Part shown: positions 36,876 through 46,428 of the stretch, in pieces
Position numbering within the stretch: position 1 is the first letter of the stretch
Layout of the letters: each line of letters starts with the position of its first letter
From: Acidimicrobiia bacterium
GTDB lineage: Bacteria; Actinomycetota; Acidimicrobiia; Acidimicrobiales; CATQHL01
DNA: 64,000 nt
Assembly (NCBI GenBank): GCA_009835395.1
Contig: VXXM01000035.1
Location: 32,075-96,074, forward strand
Direction of reading: 5' to 3'
The notes under the pieces: generated by a model
The model's database searches: none
Told to the model about the DNA's origin: nothing
What the model saw: the letters and a program-made list of their open reading frames with translations, nothing else
Made by a program: the position numbers and the translations under genes

Positions 36876-37493
36876 GTGGCTCGCCCCAGCCTGCGGGAGG
36901 CAAGCGAGGAGATCGCCCGCCGCAGCCCCGAGATGGCGCGCCTGATGGCCCTGCACGGCCCCTGCCGGCTCGGCAGGCGGCCTCGGCGTGACGCACGGTT
37001 CGGCTCGCTCGCCCGGTCGATCGCCTACCAGCAGCTGGCCGGCGCGGCGGCCGGAGCCATCTGGGAGCGCGTGCTCGGGCAACTGGCCGGCGACTGCAGC
37101 GCTCGCGGCATCCTCGAGGCCGGACCGGAGGCGCTGCGGGCCGCCGGTCTCTCGGCGGCCAAGACGGCCTCCCTCATCGATCTCGCCGAACGCGATCTGT
37201 CCGGCGATCTGGCGCTCGAGAGCCTCGGACACCTGGGGGACGACGCCGTCGCGGCACGGCTCACCCAGGTCAGGGGTGTGGGCCCGTGGACGGCCGACAT
37301 GTTCCTGCTGTTCACGCTGCACCGGCTCGACGTCTGGCCCACGGGCGATCTGGGGGTCCGCAAGGGCTACGCCCTGGCGTTCGAGCTGCCCGACGTGCCT
37401 GCGCCGGCGGATCTCGGAGAGTTCGGCGAGCGGTTCCGGCCGTACCGCTCCGTGGCGGCCTGGTACTGCTGGAGGGCTTGCGAAGCCAAGTGA
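36876..37493 (+). CDS. DNA-3-methyladenine glycosylase (AlkA-like, HhH-GPD)
   Basis: RSIAYQQLAGAAAGAI..., GVGPWTADMFLLFTLHRLDVWPTGDLGVRKGY. Confidence 0.88.
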   Translation: MARPSLREASEEIARRSPEMARLMALHGPCRLGRRPRRDARFGSLARSIAYQQLAGAAAGAIWERVLGQLAGDCSARGILEAGPEALRAAGLSAAKTASLIDLAERDLSGDLALESLGHLGDDAVAARLTQVRGVGPWTADMFLLFTLHRLDVWPTGDLGVRKGYALAFELPDVPAPADLGEFGERFRPYRSVAAWYCWRACEAK

Positions 37494-37662
37494 AAGGCGA
37501 GGCCCCCAGCGGCTCTGCGGCTTGCGCCGGTCGGCTTCTCGGGGCCTCCGTTCGAATCGTCTCTCTGGAGGGCCTGCGAAGCGAACTGAAAAGGGCGAGG
37601 CCCCGAGTAGCTTTCCGGCTTGCGCCGGTCGGCTTCTCGGGGCCTCCGTTCGGTTCGTCTCC
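37470..37662. repeat. Tandem ~95-bp direct repeat (2 copies), each unit palindromic
   Basis: TGGAGGGCTTGCGAAGC...GGCTTGCGCCGGTCGGCTTCTCGGGGCCTCCGTTCG (37470-37564) and again at 37566-37662; inner inverted repeat GAGGCCCCGAG/CTCGGGGCCTC in copy 2. Confidence 0.85.
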
Positions 37663-38153
37663 AGCGGCCGGGCCACCCCGCAGAGGTGGTCCGTCTCCTC
37701 CGATCCGCCCCGATCTCTACCGATGGCCGCAGCCTCCGGCGGTTCCGGTTCGGTTCGGAGCAGACCCGCCTGCCTTGCGGCCGGCGGACCCGCTACCGGT
37801 TCCTGTTGCCAGGTTCCGGCGGATCCGATCCTGGCCGAACCCTCCGCCCGCCTCCGCTGGAGCCGCTTCGCACCGGTTGCCCGGTTCTCTGCGTTTCCTG
37901 CGGGCTCCTCTCCTCGCGGCAAGGAGCAAGGCAGGTGATTCGGTTGAGTGTGAGTTTGGCAAGGGGCCCGCAGGCCTGCAATCGCGAAATGCCCGAATCG
38001 AGGGAAATCCCCAGAATTTCGGGAGAAATCCCCAGTTCGACCCACACTGTCAACAGGGTTGCAGACAGTTGTCAACGAACTGCTCAACAGGAGGCCGAGA
38101 AGTGGCGGCAGATCGGCCGTCCCCGCCGGGGCCAGCAGGCTCCCGGGATGACC

Positions 38154-38945
38154 TCACCAGGCGCCGCGTGCCTCCAGGACCCGGCGCAGGACGCTCGGTC
38201 TGTCGGTCATCAGACCGTCCACCCCCAGATCCAGCAGCCGGTGCATGTGGCCGGCATCGTTCACGGTCCACACATGGACCTGCAGCCCGCGGCGATGCGC
38301 CGCCTCCACGAACCTGCGATCCACCAGTGCCCGCCCCTCGATGCGCGCCGGCACCTGCACGCAGCCGGCGGGACCCGCCCGAACCGGAACGGGAACGCCG
38401 CGCGACCGCAGCCACAGCCGCGCCACGCCGAGCGGCCCCAGACTCCGGCAGACCTCCGGACCCAGGATCCCGCCCAGGCGTGCGGTTCGGCGGGCCTTGA
38501 ACGAGCCGAAACACACCCGCTCGACCATTCCCAGGTCGCGCACCAGCCTCGCCAGGGGTTCCACGACCTCGTCGCACTTCGGGTCGATGTTGAAGCGGAC
38601 CGATTCCCAGGCACCCAGAACGTCGGCCAGGCGCGGCACCGGTTCGATGCCGTGGACCCGGGCGGCGGCGACCTCGGTCCAGTCGAGATCGGCGATCCGG
38701 CCGCTGCGGTCGGTCAGCCGGTCGAGTACGGGATCGTGGAAGGCCACGACGACGCCGTCGGCAGTGAGCCGGGCGTCGGTCTCCAGGTAGCGGAACCCCA
38801 GGCTCACCGCCCGTTCGAACGCGGCGAGGGTGTTCTCCGGGGCCTCGTGGCCGCCGCCCCGGTGCGCGAAGGCCAGAGGCCCTTCATGTCGCAGGTAGGG
38901 CGCCGGTTCGGAGATGGCGCGGAGGATAGCGACGCCGGTAGCCTG
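38154..38945 (-). CDS. Glycerophosphodiester phosphodiesterase (start uncertain)
   Basis: LAFAHRGGGHEAPENTLAAFERAVSLGFRYLETDARLTADGVVVAFHDPVLDR. Confidence 0.87.
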   Translation of the reverse strand, partial: QATGVAILRAISEPAPYLRHEGPLAFAHRGGGHEAPENTLAAFERAVSLGFRYLETDARLTADGVVVAFHDPVLDRLTDRSGRIADLDWTEVAAARVHGIEPVPRLADVLGAWESVRFNIDPKCDEVVEPLARLVRDLGMVERVCFGSFKARRTARLGGILGPEVCRSLGPLGVARLWLRSRGVPVPVRAGPAGCVQVPARIEGRALVDRRFVEAAHRRGLQVHVWTVNDAGHMHRLLDLGVDGLMTDRPSVLRRVLEARGAW

Positions 38946-39030
38946 CTGAGGAGATGAGAGGTCGACGTCGCTTGTGCGCGCACGGGTGGGTGCACGACCT
39001 GGACATCCGCCGGGTTGCGGAGGCGCCGCG

Positions 39031-40512
39031 GTGAGCGGCGACCGGCGGCGCACGAAGATCGTCGCCTCCATCGGGCCCGCCTCGGAGAGCCCCAGGGTCC
39101 TGGCGCGGCTCATGGGTGCCGGCATGGACGTGGCCCGCCTCAACCTCTCCCACGGCTCGCTCGACGCCGCGCTCGAGCTCTACGAGCGCATCCGCGGCGT
39201 GGCCCGCTCCGAGGGGCGCGAGCTCGGCATCCTGGCCGATCTGCCCGGCCCGAAGATCCGCGTCGCACCGCTTCCCCGGGGTGGCGCCATGCTCGAGCAG
39301 GACGCCGAGGTGATCCTCCGGCCGGGGAACACAGCCAGTGACGGCCGGGTGCTCGAGGTGGACTACGAGCGCCTGCTGGACGATGTGCAGGTGGGCGACC
39401 TCGTCGGTCTGGCGGACGGCCAGATCCTCATCGCCATCCGATCCGCCGGCGAGGCCGAGTTGCGCGGCCAGGTGCTTCACGGCGGGTTGCTGCGCGGGCG
39501 GCCGGGGTTCTACATCCCGGCCGATCGGCTCAGCCTCGCCACGCCGACCGAGCGGGACCTCCACTACGCCGAGGCATTCGTCGAGGCCGGCGTCGACTTC
39601 CTCGGCGTGTCGTTCGTGCGGGGCCCCGACGACCTGCGCGCTTTGGGAACCGCGCCACCGCCGGCCGGGCCGCTGCTGGTCGCCAAGATCGAGACGCGCC
39701 CCGCCGTGGAGAACATCGACGCCATCATCAACGCCGCCGACGCCATCATGGTGGCTCGGGGCGACCTGGGCATCGAGTTCCCGATCGAGTATCTGCCCCA
39801 TCTGCAGAAGGACATCATCCGGCGCTGCATCGCCGGGGGTCGCCCCGCCATCACCGCCACGCAGATGCTGGAGTCCATGATCGAGTCGCCGGTGCCGACC
39901 CGCGCCGAGGCGTCGGACGTGGCGAATGCCGTCTTCGACGGATCCAGCGCCGTCATGCTCTCCGCGGAGACGGCCATCGGCGTCGACCCGGTGCAGGTCG
40001 TCACCACGATGGCGCGGGTCGCCCAGGAGGCGGACCTCCGCTTCGACCACACCGGCTGGGCCGAGCACATCACGCAGCTGCACATGATCAACCCCGACCA
40101 GAGGTCGCGGTCGGTCACCGACGCCATGACGACGGCGGCCTCCCGGGTCGTGGAGGAGGTCGACCTGGCGGCGCTCATCTGCGTCTCGGGCAGCGGGTTC
40201 ACGGTCCGTTCCATGGCCCGGTTCCGCCCCCGCATCCCGGTGCTCGGCTTCAGCGCCGATCCCCGGACGGTGCGCCAGCTGACGCTGAGCTGGGGCGTGG
40301 AGCCCATCTGCCTGGCCAGCGAGATCGCCTACGAGACGCGGGTGGCCGACGCGGTGCAGGCCGCCGCCGAACTCGGCCACATCCGCGGCGGCGATCTCGT
40401 CGCCGTGCTGGCCGGCATCAACCCGGCGATGCGCAGCACCGACGTGCTGCGGCTGCTGCAGGTGCCCGCAGATCCGGGAGAACTCCGTCACGCCTCCCAG
40501 CCGGCGCGATAA
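39031..40512 (+). CDS. pyk: Pyruvate kinase
   Basis: RRTKIVASIGPASES, MDVARLNLSHG, ARGDLGIE, ATQMLESMI; GTG start. Confidence 0.95.
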   Translation: MSGDRRRTKIVASIGPASESPRVLARLMGAGMDVARLNLSHGSLDAALELYERIRGVARSEGRELGILADLPGPKIRVAPLPRGGAMLEQDAEVILRPGNTASDGRVLEVDYERLLDDVQVGDLVGLADGQILIAIRSAGEAELRGQVLHGGLLRGRPGFYIPADRLSLATPTERDLHYAEAFVEAGVDFLGVSFVRGPDDLRALGTAPPPAGPLLVAKIETRPAVENIDAIINAADAIMVARGDLGIEFPIEYLPHLQKDIIRRCIAGGRPAITATQMLESMIESPVPTRAEASDVANAVFDGSSAVMLSAETAIGVDPVQVVTTMARVAQEADLRFDHTGWAEHITQLHMINPDQRSRSVTDAMTTAASRVVEEVDLAALICVSGSGFTVRSMARFRPRIPVLGFSADPRTVRQLTLSWGVEPICLASEIAYETRVADAVQAAAELGHIRGGDLVAVLAGINPAMRSTDVLRLLQVPADPGELRHASQPAR

Positions 40513-40602
40513 TGCGGTCGGCAGCCGGATGAGCCGGCGGGAGGCCGCGGCGGGCACGTCCCGTTCGGAGGCCTGCCGAGAGCCGGCCGGCAAGGAGGGC
40601 AG

Positions 40603-41049
40603 GTGAGCGACGTCCCTATTTCGCTGAGTTCGTCGGGCCCGCCGGAGACGGTGCTCGACCCCGAACCCACCGAGGCACTCACCGCTCTGGCGCGCGCCCT
40701 GGCTGCGGCCGACTCGGAGAGGCGCGCCCTCATCAGTGACGTCGTGGCCCGGTTCCCCCAGTTCCTCGAGGGCTGGGCACGCCTGGGCCACGAGGCCCGG
40801 GACACCGTGGAGGCCTACGCCTGCTTCCGTGTGGGCTACCACCGGGGCCTCGACAGGCTCCGGCGCAGCGGCTGGCGCGGCTCGGGCTACGTGCGCTGGA
40901 ACCATCCCCACAACCGGGGCTTCCTGCTGGCGCTCGCCGGCCTGGCCCGCACCGCGGCGGAACTGGGGGAGTGGGAGGAGGCGCAGCGCTGCGAGCACTT
41001 CCTGCACCAACTGGATCCCCAATGGCCGCCGGAGGGATTCGATTCCTAG
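40603..41049 (+). CDS. DUF3151-like actinobacterial protein
   Basis: YACFRVGYHRGLDRLRRSGWRGSGYVRWNHPHNRGFLLAL. Confidence 0.72.
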   Translation: MSDVPISLSSSGPPETVLDPEPTEALTALARALAAADSERRALISDVVARFPQFLEGWARLGHEARDTVEAYACFRVGYHRGLDRLRRSGWRGSGYVRWNHPHNRGFLLALAGLARTAAELGEWEEAQRCEHFLHQLDPQWPPEGFDS

Positions 41050-41704
41050 CCCGCCGCCGACGGGTTTCAGCGGCGCCGTACTCGCCGGCGGTAGCAGCAG
41101 GCGGATGGGTCATGACAAGGCCTTCGCCCCCTTCGAGGGCCGTCCCCTCGCGGAGATCGCCCGCTGCGCCCTCGTCGAGGCGGGGGCGGTCGAGGTGCTC
41201 AGCATCGGCGGCGACGAGGCCCGCCTGGCCGCGTTGGGGTTCACCGCGATCCCCGACGATGCCGCCGGGGAAGGTCCTCTGGGAGGGCTGCTCACAGCAC
41301 TCCGGGCGGCCACCGCGGACTGGGTTGCGGTCCTGGCAACCGACCTGCCCCACGCCAGCGCGGCGACCGTGCGCGAACTGCTGGCGCACACCGGCGACGG
41401 CAGCGACGCCGTGGTGCCGCTGCTGGACGGGCGCCCGCAGCCGGCTCATGCCGTCTGGCGGCGCGACTGCAGGCAGTTGCTCGAGCCACTCTTCGCGGCC
41501 GGTGAGCGCCGGCTGCGCCAGGCGCTTGATCACGTGCGCACCCGTTTGGTCACCGTGTGCGACCCGGCGAGCCTGCGTGACGTCGACACGCCGGGAGACC
41601 TGCAGGCGCTGAGCACCCCGCCGTCCCCGGTGCCCGGCGCGGTGGCGGGCCGCCCGACCGATCCTGCCGGTGCCGGATCGGGTGCGTCGCAGCGGAGCGC
41701 CTGA
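41044..41704 (+). CDS. mobA: Molybdenum cofactor guanylyltransferase MobA-like (start uncertain)
   Basis: GAVLAGGSSRRMGHDKAFAPFEGRPL, LATDLPHAS, DVDTPGDL; no ATG/GTG in frame at the expected start. Confidence 0.78.
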
Positions 41705-42879
41705 TGGAGGGCTCCGGAACCCCGAACGGTTACGAACTGGTGGAGGACGAGGCTCGCCTCGTCGAACTCGTCGCCGAGGCGAGCACTGCGCCCCGCTACG
41801 CGCTCGACACCGAGTTCCACCGGGAGCAGACCTACTTCCCCCGCGTCGGCCTCGTGCAGCTGGCCTGGGGGGAGCGGGTGATTCTCCTCGACCCGCTCAC
41901 CACCTCGCTCGAGCCCCTGATCGCACTCCTCGACAGTCCTGCCATAGCGATCATGCACGCCCCTGACCAGGATCTCGAGATCCTGCGGCAGGTTGTCGGG
42001 CGGGTACCGGCACGCCTGATGGACACGCAGACCGCGGCGGGATTCTGCGGTCTGCGCTCGGCCTCGCTGCGCGACCTACTCGCCCGGTTCCTGGATATCG
42101 ACGTGGCCAAGGGCGATCGGCTCACGGATTGGCTGCGCCGGCCCCTGCAACCGGAACAGCTCGCCTACGCAGCCGCCGACGTGCGCCACCTGACACCCCT
42201 CTGGGCGGCCCTGCAGGCCCGCCTGGAGGCCAGTGGGCGTCTGGAGTGGTGCGAGGAGGAGTGCGAGCGGTTGCGCCTTCGCCAATCGGCGGCGCGCCGT
42301 CCCGAGGACGCCTGGCTGCGGGTGCGGGAACTGCGCAGGCTGCCGAGACGCTCCCAGCCGTTGGCGATCGCGGTTGCGGCGTGGCGTGAACGGCGCGCCG
42401 CACAATTGGACATCCCGGTCCGCTACGTGCTCAGCGACCTGGCACTGGCCGCGGTCGTGCAGTCCGCTCCGGACTCGGTGGCCGCTCTCGCCGCGGTGCG
42501 GGGCGTGGACGGCCGGGCGATGTCGGGGTCGGCAGGCAAGGGGCTGCTCGAGGCCATCGCACAAGCGCGCCGCAGCCCCCCACGCGTGCCCCGCAAGCCG
42601 AAGGGTCCCGACCGGTCGCACTTGCAGCCGGTCGTTGCGCTCGTGTCGGCCTGGCTCTCGCAGGTCGCCCGCGACGACGACCTGGATCCCGCCCTCGTGG
42701 CGACCCGGGCCGACCTGACCTCGTTCCTCGACGGCGAGCCGGATGCGCGGCTCGCCGGCGGCTGGCGCTACGAGCGTTACGGCTCACGGGTCGAGGAGTT
42801 GCTGACCGGCAATGCCGCAGTCGCCCTCGAGCCGGACGGGAAGCTGCGTCTTGAGAAGCGCTCCGGGCGGCCGCTCTGA
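41704..42879 (+). CDS. rnd: Ribonuclease D (DEDD exonuclease plus HRDC)
   Basis: YALDTEFHREQTYFPRVGLVQLAW, DTQTAAGFCG, YAAADVRHL. Confidence 0.9.
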   Translation: MEGSGTPNGYELVEDEARLVELVAEASTAPRYALDTEFHREQTYFPRVGLVQLAWGERVILLDPLTTSLEPLIALLDSPAIAIMHAPDQDLEILRQVVGRVPARLMDTQTAAGFCGLRSASLRDLLARFLDIDVAKGDRLTDWLRRPLQPEQLAYAAADVRHLTPLWAALQARLEASGRLEWCEEECERLRLRQSAARRPEDAWLRVRELRRLPRRSQPLAIAVAAWRERRAAQLDIPVRYVLSDLALAAVVQSAPDSVAALAAVRGVDGRAMSGSAGKGLLEAIAQARRSPPRVPRKPKGPDRSHLQPVVALVSAWLSQVARDDDLDPALVATRADLTSFLDGEPDARLAGGWRYERYGSRVEELLTGNAAVALEPDGKLRLEKRSGRPL

Positions 42880-43078
42880 GCCCGCCGGGAGGGCATCGGC
42901 CGAGTCCCTGCAGGCCCCCTGCCACAGGTCCGGTGGCAATGACGGAGATGAACGTGACCAGCGCACTAGAGTTGTTGATCCCGCGGGAACGCGCGGTGGT
43001 CGTGGCGTTCCTCGCCCAACAGACAGAGCCGGACGCCTGTGGTACGGCGCTCGGTACATCGAGTTCGGAGTTCTGGTT

Positions 43079-43243
43079 GTGAAGAAGGGACGCCACCGGC
43101 GCTACGAGGAAGCCCGAGCGCTGAAGCAGACCAGCGACGGGTTCGACGCGCTGTTCGAGGACGACGAGGAGCCCTGCCCCGAGTGTGGGGCGCTCCCGGG
43201 CCACGACTGCCGATCCTGGTGCGCGCACAGCTCGGACGCCTAG
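43079..43243 (+). CDS. Small Cys-rich zinc-ribbon-like protein (54 aa)
   Basis: GTG start, VKKGRHRRYEEARALKQTSDGFDALFEDDEEPCPECGALPGHDCRSWCAHSSDA. Confidence 0.5.
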   Translation: MKKGRHRRYEEARALKQTSDGFDALFEDDEEPCPECGALPGHDCRSWCAHSSDA

Positions 43244-43320
43244 AGCCACAAGACCGGTCACCCTCCCGTCGCGCCAGATCCGACGCCGCCTCGAGGCGCC
43301 GCCCACGACAGCCGAGCCCC

Positions 43321-44991
43321 TCAGCCGCCGGTCTCCTCCAGGATCTCGTCGAGCTTGAGGATGTCGTCTTCGAGCACCAAGCCGACGAACGTGCCGGCGG
43401 CGGTGACCACGGCCAGCATCTCGACGTCGGCCGCGTCCATCGCCGCGACGGCGTCGCGGAGTGTCCAGGAGGGGTTCGCCGCCGGCAGGTCCGCCGCAAC
43501 CATGTCCGCCACGGTCGTGGAGTCCCATTCGCTGCGGGGCAGATCCCCGATCTGGTCCAGACCGCACATTCCCACGTAACGGCTGCCGTCCACCACCGCC
43601 ACCTCGCGCTCGCGACGTCCGAGGACGTGCATCGTCATGAGCTCTGAGATCGTGGCGTCGGGTGGCACGGTGAGGACGTCGGTCCGCAGCACCGACGTGA
43701 TCGGCAGCGTGAAGCGGCGCTCAAGGTGCCCGAGGCGCTCGGCGGCCTGGTGGGAGGAAACACTGGCCCGGCCCGCCACGAGTTGCGCCACGGCTGCGGC
43801 GACCAGCGCGGGAACCACGAACGCCGAACCCTGGCTGGACTCGGCCACGAACATGACCGCCGCGATCGGGGCGCGGTAGCCGGCCCCCAGGAAGGCCGCC
43901 AGGCCGAGCGTCGGGTACAGACCCGTGTCGGTCTGGCCCAGCAACACCCCCACGACGGTGCCCATGAGGACGCCCTGAACGGCCAGAGGGATGAAGAGAC
44001 CTCCGGTGCCGCCCGCCACGACCGTCGCGAGCGTGGCCACGATGCGGATCCCGAACAGCGCCACGATGAGCCAGACTCCCCGGGGCACGTCGAGCACCCA
44101 CTCGGCGGACCGCACACCGGGCCCGAGACTCAGCGGCGATCCGAAGAGCGCGTTCGTGGCGAAGGCCAGCCCGCACAGCAGGCCGCCGGTGGCGACGATG
44201 CGGGGCACCGGCCCGACGCGTCCCGGCAGGGCCTTGGCCCAGCGCACCAGCGCCGAGAACCCCCGGCCGCCCAGGCCGGCGGTGACGCCCACCAGCGCAC
44301 CGCCCAGCAGGTCCACGATCGCCAGGGTCCTCACGTCGCCTGCCAGGCCGGGAAAGACCGGGCTGGTGTCGCCGAGCACGACGGCAAACATCAGGAAGCT
44401 GACGGCGGAGGCCACCAGCGACGGCAGCAGCGCCCGGCGGGTCACGTCGTCCCGGTAGGGCGCCTCGAGAGCGAAGATGACCCCGGTCGCCGGTGCCCGG
44501 AAGATCGCCGCCACCCCGGCGGCGGCACCTGCGGTGAGCAGCATCTGTATCTCCTCGCGGCGCAGGAATCGTCCCAGCACTCGCTGCAGGTTGTGCGCCA
44601 GGGAGGCGCCGGCGAAGATCGAGGGCCCCTCCATGCCCAGCGCGCCGCCGCAGCCGATCGTGGCGGCCCCTGCCAGCAGCTTCGCAGGCAGCTGGCGCAG
44701 CGGCAGCCGCGGCGAACGTTCGTGGAACGCCTTGATGTACTCGTCGGAGGTGGCCGGCGTGGTGCCGCGCCCGCCGACGACGCGCAGCAGGATCGCGGCC
44801 GCGCAGAGCCCGATCAGCGGTGCGAGGGCCTGCTGCCACAGCGGTAGCTCGAAGAGCCGCTCCAGCATGATCTCGACGACGACCTGCTCGAAGAGCGCCA
44901 CCAGCAGGCCGACGCACACACCTACTCCGACCGCCGCGCCGAGCACGCGCGGCAAGCGGCCGGCCGGCCGGAAAGAGCGGAGGAAGCGCAC
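43321..44991 (-). CDS. CLC-family chloride channel/transporter with C-terminal CBS domains
   Basis: GCGGALGMEGPSIFAGASL, GAAAGVAAIFRAPATGVIFALE, CBS-like C-terminus. Confidence 0.9.
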   Translation of the reverse strand: MRFLRSFRPAGRLPRVLGAAVGVGVCVGLLVALFEQVVVEIMLERLFELPLWQQALAPLIGLCAAAILLRVVGGRGTTPATSDEYIKAFHERSPRLPLRQLPAKLLAGAATIGCGGALGMEGPSIFAGASLAHNLQRVLGRFLRREEIQMLLTAGAAAGVAAIFRAPATGVIFALEAPYRDDVTRRALLPSLVASAVSFLMFAVVLGDTSPVFPGLAGDVRTLAIVDLLGGALVGVTAGLGGRGFSALVRWAKALPGRVGPVPRIVATGGLLCGLAFATNALFGSPLSLGPGVRSAEWVLDVPRGVWLIVALFGIRIVATLATVVAGGTGGLFIPLAVQGVLMGTVVGVLLGQTDTGLYPTLGLAAFLGAGYRAPIAAVMFVAESSQGSAFVVPALVAAAVAQLVAGRASVSSHQAAERLGHLERRFTLPITSVLRTDVLTVPPDATISELMTMHVLGRREREVAVVDGSRYVGMCGLDQIGDLPRSEWDSTTVADMVAADLPAANPSWTLRDAVAAMDAADVEMLAVVTAAGTFVGLVLEDDILKLDEILEETGG

Positions 44992-45098
44992 CGGAGGCGA
45001 GGCTACCGGGCCGGTTGGGCGACTCTGAGAATTATCCGCCGGCTGTCCCGCCGCAGCCCCGTGGCCGCGACCCGCCGCCCCGAGGGCAGACTTCGGGG

Positions 45099-45320
45099 GT
45101 GAGCGACATCCCCGATGCCCTCGAGGACTTGGCCGAGCGCCTCGCCGGCATCGCGGCCGACATGGACGACCTGGGTTTCGAGGAGTTGCGCGCCGCCGCA
45201 TCCGGTGGTGATCCCGGCCATCTGGCCACCGAGCGACGGCTTCTCAAGGCAAGGCGCGCCGTCGGGCGGGCGATCGCCGCGCTGCGAACACCCGAAGGGG
45301 ACGATCCGGTCTCGTTCTGA
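45099..45320 (+). CDS. Small conserved hypothetical protein (73 aa)
   Basis: GTG start, VSDIPDALEDLAERLAGIAADMDDLGFEELRAAA... acidic helical ORF not explained by the minus-strand genes. Confidence 0.5.
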   Translation: MSDIPDALEDLAERLAGIAADMDDLGFEELRAAASGGDPGHLATERRLLKARRAVGRAIAALRTPEGDDPVSF

Positions 45321-45333
45321 ATCCTTCGAGCGC

Positions 45334-46428
45334 TCAGGCGGTGAGTTCGGCGGCTCGCCCGGCCAGGGTCTCGAGGAGCTCGTCGAAGGACTTGGCGAAT
45401 GCCGCCACCCCTTCGGCCTCCAGGACCTCCGCCACCTCCGCCAGATCCACTCCAACCGCCGCCAGGCCGTCCACGGCCGCGGCCGCCTCGTCGAGGTCGG
45501 CGTCGATCGTGCGGGTTACGGTGCCGTGGTCCTCGAATGCCTCGAGGGTCGCCTCGGGCAGCGTGTTCACCGTGTCGGGCCCGATCAGGTTGTCGACGTA
45601 CAGCGTGTCGGGGTAGGCGGGGTTCTTGGTGGAGGTAGAGGCCCACAGGGGACGCTGCAGGCGGGCTCCGCGTGCGGCGAGCGCCTCCCAGCGCGGTCCG
45701 GAGAAGCGACGCCGGAAGATCTCGTAGGCCAGCTTGGCCTGCGCCACCGCGATCCGGCCGCGCAGGGCAAGCGCCGCTGCGGTACCGGCGGCTTCCAGGC
45801 GCCGGTCCACCTCGGTGTCCACACGGCTCACGAAGAACGAGGCCACGCCCGAGACGTCGCTCAGATCCCCCGAGCGGCTCTCCAGCCCGCTCAGGTACGC
45901 CTCGATCACCTCCTCGTAGCGCGACAGTGAGAAGATCAGCGTGACGTTGATGCTGTGGCCCTCGGCGGTGAGGGTGCGCACGGCGTCGACACCGGCCGCG
46001 GTCGCCGGCACCTTCACGTAGAGGTTGGGAGCGGCGATCCTCCCATGGAGCTCCCGGGCCGCCTCGGTGGTGGCGGCGGCGGCGTGGGCCAATTCGGGCG
46101 CCACCTCCACCGACACGTATCCGTCGGTGCCGGCGCTGGCGTCATAGGTCGGGCGCAGAACGGCGAGCGCCGCACTGATGTCACTGGTCACGAGCTGCCA
46201 GTAGCTCTCCTCGGTACCGGCCCCTCCGGCGGTCAGCTCCGCCAGGTCGCGGTCGTAGGCATCGCCGGAGGTCATCGCCTTCTGGAAGATCGTGGGGTTG
46301 GAGGTGATGCCGCGGCAGCCCCGCTCCACCCAGCGGGCCAGCTCGCCGCCGGTTATCCAACTCCGCTTCAGGTTGTCCAGCCAGGGGCTCTGCCGCCCCA
46401 CCTCGTGGAGTTCGATCAGCCTGCTCAT
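45334..46428 (-). CDS. tal: Transaldolase
   Basis: MSRLIELHEVGRQSPWLDNLKRSWI...RGITSNPTIFQKAM, NLYVKVPAT, LWASTSTKNPAY. Confidence 0.95.
   Translation of the reverse strand: MSRLIELHEVGRQSPWLDNLKRSWITGGELARWVERGCRGITSNPTIFQKAMTSGDAYDRDLAELTAGGAGTEESYWQLVTSDISAALAVLRPTYDASAGTDGYVSVEVAPELAHAAAATTEAARELHGRIAAPNLYVKVPATAAGVDAVRTLTAEGHSINVTLIFSLSRYEEVIEAYLSGLESRSGDLSDVSGVASFFVSRVDTEVDRRLEAAGTAAALALRGRIAVAQAKLAYEIFRRRFSGPRWEALAARGARLQRPLWASTSTKNPAYPDTLYVDNLIGPDTVNTLPEATLEAFEDHGTVTRTIDADLDEAAAAVDGLAAVGVDLAEVAEVLEAEGVAAFAKSFDELLETLAGRAAELTA

Noticed and set aside
37470-37662. CRISPR array
   Set aside because: Only two ~95-bp abutting units with no spacers; not CRISPR architecture.
37620-38957. 445-aa plus-strand ORF after the alkA-like gene
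   Set aside because: Covers repeat/intergenic sequence and then runs antisense through the phosphodiesterase gene; no recognisable domain.
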